Assembly: GCF_016405855.1 (NCBI RefSeq) | Contig: NZ_JAEFCA010000007.1 | Span: 1-64,000 of the forward strand | DNA: 64,000 nt | Direction of reading: 5' to 3' | DNA from: Flavobacterium sp. IB48 | GTDB lineage: Bacteria; Bacteroidota; Bacteroidia; Flavobacteriales; Flavobacteriaceae | The notes under the pieces: model-generated | Database searches by the model: none | Told to the model about the DNA's origin: nothing | The model's input: only the letters and a program-made list of their open reading frames with translations | In this document: piece by piece, positions 43,071 through 51,716 of the stretch | Layout: the number at the start of each line of letters is the position of its first letter | Position numbering within the stretch: position 1 is the first letter of the stretch | Program-made: the position numbers and the translations under genes

Positions 43071-44223
43071 AACGTTTATTGTACTTTAATAAAATTTCAC
43101 AAGTTTCTCGTATTGCTCCACCTCCAGATTGGTGTGTTAAAACATAATCTGCATTTGCTTTTACAATATCTGTTGCATCAGCTGGTGCGAAAGACCATCC
43201 AACACTGCAAATATTAGTCAAATCATTTACGTCATCACCCACGTAGGAAACGGCGCCAAAACTACTATTTCTCTCTGAAAGAAAATGTGTTAAAAAGGAA
43301 AATTTATCTTTTACTCCTAAAAATATATGTTTAATCTGCAATTTCTTCATTCTCTGCGCAACTAATTCAGAATTTTCTGAAGTCATAACTACAACTTCAA
43401 CATTATTCTGTCTTAAAATTTCCAAGCCCATTCCGTCGCGCATGTCAAACTTTTTAGCCATTTCGCCATTGGCATCATAATAGACGCATCCATCTGTAAA
43501 AACGCCATCGACATCTAAAACTAAATAATCTATTCTTTGGTGCAATTTTTGTTTTTTCTGACGATCTCCTAAAAGTTTTTCAATAATATCCCAATCAGAT
43601 AAACTATCAATTTCTACAAGAGATTCTTCTGCCATTTTTACCAAGCCAATAGAACCGCTTACTCTATTTTTCGAATTTAAGAAAGCGTCTTTTGTGGTAA
43701 CATAAACAGCTCCATTTTCAATCAATAATCCATCAAAATCTTGGCGTCTTGGTCTTTTAAAAACATCATAATTACTTGGAGTTCCATTTGAATTCCAAAT
43801 AAAACGGTGTGTATTGACAACAGTCAAAGCCGATTCTTTTTTATTGATAAGGATTTCGTTTAATGCAGTATTAATATCTTGGGCTTTTGTCATTGGAGAA
43901 GTTGCCTGCAATAAGCACAGCACATCAAAATCGTTTTTTACCAATGTTGCAAATTCCAGCATGGCGCTTTCTGTAGATGCGGTGTCAGAAGCATTTTCGT
44001 CATTCCTTAAGAGCGTCTTTACTTTTGGAGTCCAAAAATATTCTCTCTTGATATAATCAATAATATCTTGATCGTCTGTAAAAACATAAACCTCATCTAA
44101 TTCTGAGAAAATAGCTTCTGTTAAAACCCATGAAAAAAGTGGTCTTCCAAGCATTTTCTTTTTATTTTTCCCAGGAATTCCTTTTGAATTTTTACGAAGT
44201 GGAATTATAGCGGTTTTTTTCAT
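43057..44223 (-). CDS. Fused CMP-nonulosonate cytidylyltransferase and HAD (KdsC-like) phosphatase
   Basis: Residues 1-225 are a NeuA-type cytidylyltransferase (IIPLRKNSKGIPGKNKKK, then LCLLQATSPMTKAQD) that activates the acid with CTP. From about 229 a KdsC-like HAD domain follows: YLVLDVDGVFTDGC (nucleophile Asp in DVD), MTSENS, GVKDKFSF with Lys, and YVGDDVNDL. The fusion suggests a product that is made as a 9-phosphate and must be dephosphorylated before activation. In Bacteroides thetaiotaomicron the KDN route uses separate enzymes for these steps. The gene is first in the nonulosonate pair. Confidence 0.9.
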   Translation of the reverse strand: MKKTAIIPLRKNSKGIPGKNKKKMLGRPLFSWVLTEAIFSELDEVYVFTDDQDIIDYIKREYFWTPKVKTLLRNDENASDTASTESAMLEFATLVKNDFDVLCLLQATSPMTKAQDINTALNEILINKKESALTVVNTHRFIWNSNGTPSNYDVFKRPRRQDFDGLLIENGAVYVTTKDAFLNSKNRVSGSIGLVKMAEESLVEIDSLSDWDIIEKLLGDRQKKQKLHQRIDYLVLDVDGVFTDGCVYYDANGEMAKKFDMRDGMGLEILRQNNVEVVVMTSENSELVAQRMKKLQIKHIFLGVKDKFSFLTHFLSERNSSFGAVSYVGDDVNDLTNICSVGWSFAPADATDIVKANADYVLTHQSGGGAIRETCEILLKYNKRYEGI

Positions 44224-44288
44224 AAAATTTACCTTTTTAATTTGTCTCTTTAAATAAGATTATGAATTCATTTATTAACTATTCAGTT

Positions 44289-45068
44289 TTAGAATTTATT
44301 AGGCCTTTTCAATATAAATTTAATTTTAAACCAAAATCGTAAAAATGTATAATAGATATCAACTGCAAAATTTTTCAATAATATCAAAAGCGACTTAATG
44401 AGCCCTTTAAAGGCTGAAAAGAATGAGATGTCCTCATGCCAAAGTTGGTAGTTACCAATTATATCATTTTTGAATCTAAAAAAAACTTGCTTCTTTGTTC
44501 TTTTAATTTCATAATGAAAAATTGATTCTACAAACTCGATATCGTATCCCTCTTTCAATACTCTTTTTGTCCATTCTTTATCTTCAAAAGTCGCGACATC
44601 ACTTCTAAAATTATGTTTCTTCCATACTTCTCTATTAAAAGCAGATCCCGAAAAAATTAATCCCGATTTATTCGGATCCTCTTTTGCCAAAACATTATTT
44701 ATAAAATTCTTATAATCATTTGAACTATGAAGACACCTCAAACCTGCTAGATTTTCATTGTTTCGAAATTTCTCTTTTATTAGTTTAAAGAAATCATGAC
44801 TTACCGGATATGAATGTGCACTAAAAATAACCACTATTTTTTGACTAGCCTGAGCTGCTGCAAGATTTGCACTTTCTCCGTAACTAAAATCTACAATAGA
44901 CACAAATCTGGCTCCATATTTCTCAACAATTACTTCACTTTCATCTATAGACAAGTTATCAATTACAATAATTTCATGAATGTCATCATTATATCTTTGC
45001 CTAAGATTTCTTAGTAAAAACTCTAATGCTTTTGCTTGATTTTTATTTCTGATTACAACTGAAATCAT
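44289..45068 (-). CDS. GT2-family glycosyltransferase
   Basis: A 259-residue GT-A domain: MISVVIRNKNQAKALEFLL start, IVIDNLSIDESEVI, then a VIFSAHSYPVSHDF segment where the usual DxD lies. The last is atypical, with His in place of the expected acidic pair, so metal dependence is uncertain. C-terminal helices are hydrophobic but not clear spans. It lies in a block of four GT2 genes with a decayed copy nearby. Confidence 0.85.
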   Translation of the reverse strand: MISVVIRNKNQAKALEFLLRNLRQRYNDDIHEIIVIDNLSIDESEVIVEKYGARFVSIVDFSYGESANLAAAQASQKIVVIFSAHSYPVSHDFFKLIKEKFRNNENLAGLRCLHSSNDYKNFINNVLAKEDPNKSGLIFSGSAFNREVWKKHNFRSDVATFEDKEWTKRVLKEGYDIEFVESIFHYEIKRTKKQVFFRFKNDIIGNYQLWHEDISFFSAFKGLIKSLLILLKNFAVDIYYTFLRFWFKIKFILKRPNKF

Positions 45069-45099
45069 TCTTAATTATTTATTACGTATTCAAAAGTAT

Positions 45100-45966
45100 T
45101 TACTTCAAATATTTTAAAAAATTTATTTTTTGTAAAATTCTAAAAGGCTTCATTATTATTTTAGCTATTTTATATTCTAGTGAATTCTTAATTTTTTTTT
45201 CACTCTGACTATATCTTTTTAATAGAAAAATAAAATAGGATAAGGTCATGTCAAAATTTTCAACATAAATTTCCTTATGTTTCATATATATATATTCTAC
45301 ATTATTCTGCGCATGATTTTGTAAAGTGTCAATCAACATCGATTTTTTAGCTTTTCTATAATAAAACAATGATTCCTCTACAAATTTGAATTTCCAGGAT
45401 CTTTTTGTTATGTTAATCCAAAACTCCCAATCCTCAAATCCATTTTTCATATTTTCATCATATCCTCCAACTTGCTCCCAACATTCCTTTCTATATAATG
45501 AAGATGCCATCATTATGTTTTCATACATGAGGTCACGATAATTAGAGCCAGAAACTTTAGTTTCAAAAATGATATTACTTTTTTTGTCTCTAAAAAAATA
45601 ACTTTGACATGAAACAATCCCTAGACTTAGATCCTTATTAAGTTCCGGAATTAATCTTGACAAATAATTTTCGTGCAAAAAATCATCTGAATCTAAAGGA
45701 AGGATGAACTCTCCTTTAGAAATTTTAATTCCAGCATTTCTCGCACTTGAAAGCCCTCCATTTTCTTTAAAAAGATACTTGAATCTATCATCTTTAGCAC
45801 ACCATTTTGATGCTACAAGCTCTGTATCGTCTGGACTTCCATCATTAACAATTATACATTCCCAATTATTATAATTTTGATTTAAAACAGACTGCAATGT
45901 CTCATCTAAAAAATGTGCTTGTTTATAACAAGGGACAATTATAGATACTAAAATTTTAACCTCCAT
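45100..45966 (-). CDS. GT2-family glycosyltransferase
   Basis: The 288-residue GT-A enzyme opens with VSIIVPCYKQAHFLDETLQ and has the metal motif LPLDSDDFLHENYL at about 93-106. A GFEDWEFWINITKR segment carries the catalytic ED pair. It is adjacent (1 bp) to the GT2 at 45968 and close in sequence layout to it. Sugar unknown. Confidence 0.92.
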   Translation of the reverse strand: MEVKILVSIIVPCYKQAHFLDETLQSVLNQNYNNWECIIVNDGSPDDTELVASKWCAKDDRFKYLFKENGGLSSARNAGIKISKGEFILPLDSDDFLHENYLSRLIPELNKDLSLGIVSCQSYFFRDKKSNIIFETKVSGSNYRDLMYENIMMASSLYRKECWEQVGGYDENMKNGFEDWEFWINITKRSWKFKFVEESLFYYRKAKKSMLIDTLQNHAQNNVEYIYMKHKEIYVENFDMTLSYFIFLLKRYSQSEKKIKNSLEYKIAKIIMKPFRILQKINFLKYLK

Positions 45967-45967
45967 T

Positions 45968-46954
45968 TTATTTATTTATGACTTTTTTTAGATGAACTCG
46001 GAATTTATTCATTCCAACACCTTTAATACTGAAAAGTCTAGTATTTAATAATAACATTAAATTTAACAAACAAGTCTTTTGCTTAAATGAATACAAATCT
46101 GATCTTAAAAACCATTTGAAAAGTAAATTAACCTCTTTTTTATTTTTATCAAAATGCGGAATAGCAAATTCTAGAATAATTTTACAGCTAAATTTTCTAA
46201 AATCAGCAAGGTAATTCTGTTTCGTTAACAAATCTGAGTGTATATCGTAAAATATAACTAAGGATTCAAGTACATTAGAAATGAAATTATTATTTAAAAC
46301 TTTAGATTCATCTACTCTATAATAAGTATCAATCTTAAAATCTCTATATAATTTTAATTGATTTGTTTGCGAAAGCACTTTTACATTGAAACTTACATCT
46401 TGAAATCGTTTTAGATTTTCATCAAACTTACAATTTCTAATGCAACTTTTTTTATACAAACCTGCGGTAGTCTGCCAAGGAATTGTATAACTTAAGAACA
46501 TCCTTAAATAATTTGTACTTTCCTTTAATTCTGGATCTTTGTTAAAAGAAAATGATAGTTTTACATCATCAAGAAGAAAAGCTCCATCTCTAATTAATAA
46601 ATCTATCGAAAGGTCACTAGTAACTATCTTTACCCTTTCTTCTAAGCAAAAAGACTCACAAATATCATCTGAATCTAAAAACATTATATATGCCCCACAA
46701 CTATTTTCAATCCCATAATTTCTGCAAGCATTCGCTCCCTTTAAACGATCAGCTGGGCGACGGTAAAATTTGAAGCGATTATCATGCTTTAAATATTTGT
46801 TTATTATGTTTTCTGTTTCATCATTTGAACCATCATCTACAATAATACATTCCCAATTTTGATAGATTTGGTTTAGTATACTATCTAGCGTCTCACTAAT
46901 AATGTGTGCACGATTATAGGTTGGAATTATTACAGAAACTTTAGGTGAATTCAT
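45968..46954 (-). CDS. GT2-family glycosyltransferase, parent-like copy of a decayed neighbour
   Basis: The 328-residue enzyme opens with VSVIIPTYNRAHIISETL and has FLDSDDICESFCLE at the metal site. The stretch from about residue 10 to 195 is clearly related at DNA level to the broken sequence at 48970-49540, so one arose from the other or both from a common source. The C-terminal half is helical and less conserved. It is followed after 1 bp by another GT2. Confidence 0.92.
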   Translation of the reverse strand: MNSPKVSVIIPTYNRAHIISETLDSILNQIYQNWECIIVDDGSNDETENIINKYLKHDNRFKFYRRPADRLKGANACRNYGIENSCGAYIMFLDSDDICESFCLEERVKIVTSDLSIDLLIRDGAFLLDDVKLSFSFNKDPELKESTNYLRMFLSYTIPWQTTAGLYKKSCIRNCKFDENLKRFQDVSFNVKVLSQTNQLKLYRDFKIDTYYRVDESKVLNNNFISNVLESLVIFYDIHSDLLTKQNYLADFRKFSCKIILEFAIPHFDKNKKEVNLLFKWFLRSDLYSFKQKTCLLNLMLLLNTRLFSIKGVGMNKFRVHLKKVINK

Positions 46955-47007
46955 GAAATTATATTTTCGAAACTGCTCAATTCTTTTGAGAATGCTCTTC
47001 TAATCAC

Positions 47008-48084
47008 TTATTTTTTTATTTTGAATCTGATACTATTTAATTCGTCACTTACCTCGTACAAGTAAGGAAAAACATGATAAAAAGAAATAATATGAAGCAA
47101 CAGTAAATCATTAATTTCTTTTAAAGTATAATATTTAGGTACTTTCTTGCCTAAAACTTTCTTTAGTTTATATTTCAGAGAATTCTGAAAAGGATCTTCC
47201 ATAAAACTAATGTTTAAAATATCGCCTTCAAAATTCGGTAATTCACAAAACAGAAAGTGGCTGACAACCTCTTTTTTGTTAAGCATTATTTTTTCTTGCC
47301 TGTCCTTTTTTAAAATCTCAAAATCATTTTTACAAATACCAGTTCCCCAGTTTATACTATTAACTTGTACTCCCTTATTTTTGGTATTTGCTAACAGTTT
47401 TTGATTATTTATTTTTATAATATCTGTCAGTTGCAGATCTTTTGTAAGCACTTTTTTTTCTTCTTTTCTATAGCTAATATGCCATTGATGAAGCATTAAA
47501 ATATCTTGTGAATAAAAAATACTTTCAACCCCATTTTTTTCTAATCGATTATGAATATCGATATCTTCTGCTCCCCAAAAATGCAAAAACTCATCATATC
47601 CTCTTACTTCTTTCAAACCATTAAGATGAAATAATGATAATCCTTGCGCGCCAACTCCACTGCTAAAATCAATTTCAAAATCTTGAAATTTCTTATCAGA
47701 TTCTGATTCTTTTTCATTCAAGAAACCAACTTTAAAATAATAGCCTTTAAGTGGATTTTTTAATTCATGAAGTTTACAAACAAAATTTGGACTAAAAATC
47801 ATATCAACATCAGCTGTAAATATGTACTCTGTGGTAGCATTTTTTAGTCCGATGTTAATTGCTTTAGCTCTTGACCAAGGCTGAAATTCTGAATAATTAT
47901 AAATGTATTTTACAAATTTATAATTAGCCATCAAGTCTTTAATATTGGATGCTGAAACTGAATTTGAGCCATAGTCTACAAAAACAACTTCAAAATCAGA
48001 ATTTGTCTGTTCTTTCAGCGAATCTAAAGAGCGTTTAACCCGGACGGATTCTCTATTGCGATAAGGAAAAATTATTGTTATCAT
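47008..48084 (-). CDS. GT2-family glycosyltransferase (galactosyltransferase C-terminal type)
   Basis: A 358-residue protein opening with MITIIFPYRNRESVRVKRSLD, with the metal motif FTADVDMIFSPNF at about 90. The HFWGAEDIDIHNRLEKNG block at about 168-185 is the WGxED motif of chondroitin-polymerase and beta-galactosyltransferase-like GT2/GT7 C-domains. It overlaps the following gene's upstream partner by 4 bp. Likely adds a hexose or HexNAc. Confidence 0.88.
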   Translation of the reverse strand: MITIIFPYRNRESVRVKRSLDSLKEQTNSDFEVVFVDYGSNSVSASNIKDLMANYKFVKYIYNYSEFQPWSRAKAINIGLKNATTEYIFTADVDMIFSPNFVCKLHELKNPLKGYYFKVGFLNEKESESDKKFQDFEIDFSSGVGAQGLSLFHLNGLKEVRGYDEFLHFWGAEDIDIHNRLEKNGVESIFYSQDILMLHQWHISYRKEEKKVLTKDLQLTDIIKINNQKLLANTKNKGVQVNSINWGTGICKNDFEILKKDRQEKIMLNKKEVVSHFLFCELPNFEGDILNISFMEDPFQNSLKYKLKKVLGKKVPKYYTLKEINDLLLLHIISFYHVFPYLYEVSDELNSIRFKIKK

Positions 48085-48887
48085 TTTCCTATATATTTTT
48101 TTATACTTTTTTTAAGTCTTTTCTTAAAATTAAAAAATCTCCTTTTAAAAATTTGGACGTCTTTTAAATTGATTGATGCTTCTTCAATCTTAAATTCTTT
48201 TATATAATGATCAATTCTTTTGGTTTGTTTTTCATGGACTTTATAGGCTCGAGCATACCAACTGTGAAAAGCTATTTTATTTCCATTTACATCAAGAACT
48301 ATATTTCCCGTTTTGTCATTATTAACTGGATTTATTGTATCGAGATATAAAATTTTAAAGCCTTTTAGAATAGCCCAAAAATAAAAACAGTAATATGGTT
48401 CATCAAGGCTTTTTATATCATAATCGTATTTTAAAAAAGAATAGTCTTTATTCTCAAAAATTTCTGGGATAAATATTTGGTGTTCTTTGACTAACTTAAA
48501 ATCGTATATTTCTGATAATTTCTTGAAATTTATTACAGAGAAAAAAGTGTTAATTACTTCTGGATTATTAATTCTGTGTTTAATTAATCCACCATCTCTA
48601 ACTCCGGATATTTGATAATCATTTTTGTCCATGTACGTAATCAAATCGAAAACAAGATTAGAATCATAGAAAAAAATGTCTTCATCTGCCATTATAATCC
48701 ACTCATACTTTTTACTGTTGAGTTTCTTAAACATATAGTTTATACTCTCTAAACCATACATACCATTAGTTCCATCAATAACGATTTTATCAATCTCCTC
48801 TGGAAAAATTGTAGCTGTTCTTTTATACAACTCAAAATTTGCAACAGTGGTAAGAATGGCAATTTTAGATTTATCAATCGTATGCAT
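48081..48887 (-). CDS. Putative GT-A-like glycosyltransferase, family not recognised
   Basis: The 268-residue soluble protein has WIIMADEDIFFYDSN as a DxD-like site (ADED) at about 65-79 and a PYYCFYFWAILKGFKILY stretch. A C-terminal basic helix follows. The N-terminus (IAILTTVANFELYKRT) is not the standard GT2 opening. It overlaps the GT2 at 47008 by 4 bp, so a glycan role is likely. The fold assignment is tentative. Confidence 0.6.
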   Translation of the reverse strand: MHTIDKSKIAILTTVANFELYKRTATIFPEEIDKIVIDGTNGMYGLESINYMFKKLNSKKYEWIIMADEDIFFYDSNLVFDLITYMDKNDYQISGVRDGGLIKHRINNPEVINTFFSVINFKKLSEIYDFKLVKEHQIFIPEIFENKDYSFLKYDYDIKSLDEPYYCFYFWAILKGFKILYLDTINPVNNDKTGNIVLDVNGNKIAFHSWYARAYKVHEKQTKRIDHYIKEFKIEEASINLKDVQIFKRRFFNFKKRLKKSIKKYIGK

Positions 48888-48969
48888 ATTTTTTAAGTAT
48901 TTTTTGATTACAACCGTTCTATCATACTAACGATAACAATTAATCAATTTTAAAATTCCAATGTATCTT

Positions 48970-49540
48970 TTTAAATTGCGAAATAATTTTATATTAAAAT
49001 TTAAATTCTGAAAACTCTTTAAATTTTCATCAAACCTACAATTCGCAATACTATTCTTTTTATATAGCATGCCATTATCATCCAAGAAATTTTAAAGCTC
49101 AAGAACATACTTAATTATTCTTCACTCTTTTGTTTCCAAATCTTTATTAATAGAAAATAATCGCTTAACATGATTAACAAGAAAAGCCGTGGAACTAATT
49201 TATAGATCTATTGATAGGTCATTCATAAATATACTCGCCCTTTCTTCTAAACAAAAAGGTTCGCAAATATCATCTGAATCTAAAACATTACATATTCGCT
49301 ATTACTCTTCTCAAATCCAAAATTTCTACAAACATTTACTCTTTTTTTTGAGTATCTAAATGATGATAAATTTAAAGCAACATTTTTTTATAATTTTATC
49401 TGCTTTTCTTTACCGTCTCTTATGGGGCACTATTTATAATTATATAATCCTTATTTTTATAAGATTGTGCACAAATACCTTCTAAAGTTTCATGTATAAT
49501 AATATACTCTATTATAAACTAGAATTATGATATAAATTAA
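48970..49540 (-). pseudogene. Decayed GT2 glycosyltransferase copy
   Basis: The 668-bp gap 48888-49555 has no open gene. Instead its minus strand shows a broken GT2 sequence collinear with 46366-46935 of the intact GT2 gene. The conserved block around CTTTCTTCTAA-CAAAAAG and AAATATCATCTGAATCTAAA is nearly identical. In the copy, the A run after that block has lost one base (4 instead of 5 in AAAAACATTA), which breaks the frame at FLDSDD. Other indels and stops occur throughout. The 3' third of the intact gene has no counterpart. Confidence 0.85.
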
Positions 49541-49555
49541 AGGACTACATATGTG

Positions 49556-50752
49556 TTATGCCTGATAAATCTTTATTAATTTCTGAGTAAGCTTATTTTT
49601 ATCATAATTAAGAATTATATTATCTTTCGCATTAGATCCATAAATATCCCACTTGTCTTTATTTCTAAACATTTTTTCTAAAGATTCAATAACAGCCTCT
49701 TCAGAAACATCAGATAAAAAGCCCGTTTTATTATCAATTACCAAATCTTTAATAGATCCCACATTGGTTGCAAGAACAGGAAGTTCACACGCTTGAGCTT
49801 CTAAAATGACTGTTGGAATTGCTTCTTGCAAACTAGTAAGAAAAAGAAAGTCAGAGTTTTGAATTTTTCTTCTTACAAATTCAGAATTTTGCGACAAATG
49901 AAAAGTAATCAAAGACTCAATATTTAAATCTTCAGATTTTTGTTTTAATATTTTTTCGAGATGTCCTGCTCCGACAATATCATAATGAAACTTTATTTCC
50001 GGATATTTTTTAGCAAAACCAGAAATTGCACTTAAAGCCAAATCATATCCTTTTTCTTCAACCAATCTTCCAACTGATATTATTCGTACTTCTCCATTTT
50101 TATTTTCTTTGTGTTTTGTTTTCGAAGAAACAGAAACACCGTTGTTGAGATCTTCAATTTTTTTTGGATTCAAACCAAAAGACAGTAATTTTTCTCTATT
50201 GTAATTTGATATTGAAAGTATTGAATCTGCGTAATGGAACAAATCACTGTAAAAAGTTTTTCCTTTTTTTATTCCTAAACGAATATCATATCCGTGAAAT
50301 GTACAGATTAATTTTACGGGTACATCAATTTTTTTTACAAATACGGCATCTTTTCCTATTGGCCCAAAATGACAATGAATAACATTTATTTTTTGAGCTA
50401 AAATAAAATTGAGGATAAAAAAAGAACTAAAAGAATAACTCTTTCTTTCGATAAGTAAAAGCTTTGATAATTTAATAAAATACCAAAAATTACGAGTCAG
50501 AAAATGATTTAGCAGAACTTTTAAAAGGCTTTCTATTTTCTTACGGTTTGATTGAGGCAGAATATCTTTAAAATCTATCGTCTTGCTTAACAAATTGTAT
50601 TTTTCAAATCCTTCTAATCCTTGTACATTTTCATTTTTGTTGTTGCAAAAAATCTGTACATCTATTCCACTATCAATCAAATCAACTATCTGATTTCTGA
50701 TAAACGTTTCCGAAACGGTTGGAAAAGAACTTAGCCAAAACAAAACTTTCAT
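49556..50752 (-). CDS. GT4-family glycosyltransferase
   Basis: A 398-residue GT-B enzyme of the WcaL/exopolysaccharide type. It has the acceptor segment FPTVSETFIRNQIVDL, a CTFHGYDIR strand, and VRIISVGRLVEEKGYDLAL at the start of the second Rossmann domain. QEAIPTVILEAQACELPVLA carries the EX7E motif. Followed by the decayed GT2 and preceded by a methyltransferase (12-bp gap). Sugar unknown. Confidence 0.92.
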   Translation of the reverse strand: MKVLFWLSSFPTVSETFIRNQIVDLIDSGIDVQIFCNNKNENVQGLEGFEKYNLLSKTIDFKDILPQSNRKKIESLLKVLLNHFLTRNFWYFIKLSKLLLIERKSYSFSSFFILNFILAQKINVIHCHFGPIGKDAVFVKKIDVPVKLICTFHGYDIRLGIKKGKTFYSDLFHYADSILSISNYNREKLLSFGLNPKKIEDLNNGVSVSSKTKHKENKNGEVRIISVGRLVEEKGYDLALSAISGFAKKYPEIKFHYDIVGAGHLEKILKQKSEDLNIESLITFHLSQNSEFVRRKIQNSDFLFLTSLQEAIPTVILEAQACELPVLATNVGSIKDLVIDNKTGFLSDVSEEAVIESLEKMFRNKDKWDIYGSNAKDNIILNYDKNKLTQKLIKIYQA

Positions 50753-50764
50753 TTATATTGTCCT

Positions 50765-51703
50765 CTATTTTTTTTCAAAAACGAAAATTACATTCTCTCC
50801 TATAATCTTTTTTTGATTGTATTTTTTATGAAGTCTCAATTTAGAAACTATAAAATCTGTCCATTTTTTAACTTTGTTTAGCCTATCAGGATCTATTACA
50901 ATTTTATTCTGAGGATAAATGATATTTACAACCTTTTTTAACATAACAGCCTTAAGGTATTGGCTTGTTGTAATGTTCTCAGAAATTGGTATAACTTTAT
51001 AATCTATTAATTTCAGGTCAAAGAGATCTATCAATTTTGTAAGCGAGCTAATTTTCCATCTTGTTATATGATGTGGAGGAAGATTAAGTATATGGTTATG
51101 ATTACTTGTTAAGGCCGAATCGTTACAAGGAACTGCTATAATAAGTTTGCCTTTAGAATTTAGTTTACTCATGCAAGCCTCTAAAAATTCTCTCGGATTT
51201 TTCACATGTTCTAAAACATGGAAAGAACAAACTACATCAAATTTTTTTGTAGTACTCTTAGCATAATCTTCAATATTCTGTTTAATCAATTCTATTCCTT
51301 TTTCCCTCGCTTTTTTAATAGCTTCATCATTAAATTCTAAACCAACATAATTATTGTTTTTTATTTTTTGGGCAAAAAAACCTGACCCTGAACCAATTTC
51401 TAAAACCGATTCATTTTCTTTTATAAATTCTGATGCAGACTCAAATTCTTTTCTATCTGGACTATAATAAACTTTTCTTTTAAGCTGTAATTCTTCATAA
51501 AAAAAAGCATTTCCTGCAAATTTGGGTTCAAAAAAATCTAAACTGCAATTTTCACAATGATAAAATTTTATATCAGCATCACTTTCTAACCCTTTTGAGA
51601 TATCGATATTCAGAGAATTTTCATAAATTTTTTTCAATAATTTGAAATTAACATTTTGATAAATGCTGATCTTTTTAGATTCGCATAAAATACAATTCTT
51701 CAT
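50765..51703 (-). CDS. Class I SAM methyltransferase with N-terminal Cys pairs
   Basis: The first about 60 residues hold two CxxC pairs (NCILCES and FYHCENCS), a zinc-ribbon-like arrangement. A methyltransferase core follows: SVLEIGSGSGFFAQKI, VGLEFNDEAI and FDVVCSFHVLEHVKNP. Length is 312 aa. It lies 13 bp downstream of the ABC ATPase gene. In ABC-dependent glycans, terminal methylation can stop chain growth and be read by Wzt, so a capping role is possible but unproven here. Confidence 0.85.
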   Translation of the reverse strand: MKNCILCESKKISIYQNVNFKLLKKIYENSLNIDISKGLESDADIKFYHCENCSLDFFEPKFAGNAFFYEELQLKRKVYYSPDRKEFESASEFIKENESVLEIGSGSGFFAQKIKNNNYVGLEFNDEAIKKAREKGIELIKQNIEDYAKSTTKKFDVVCSFHVLEHVKNPREFLEACMSKLNSKGKLIIAVPCNDSALTSNHNHILNLPPHHITRWKISSLTKLIDLFDLKLIDYKVIPISENITTSQYLKAVMLKKVVNIIYPQNKIVIDPDRLNKVKKWTDFIVSKLRLHKKYNQKKIIGENVIFVFEKK

Positions 51704-51716
51704 TTAAAATATATTT

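Noticed and set aside
48888-49555. A small intact gene in the gap
   Set aside because: All frames on both strands are interrupted; the matches to the GT2 gene at 45968-46954 explain the region as a remnant.
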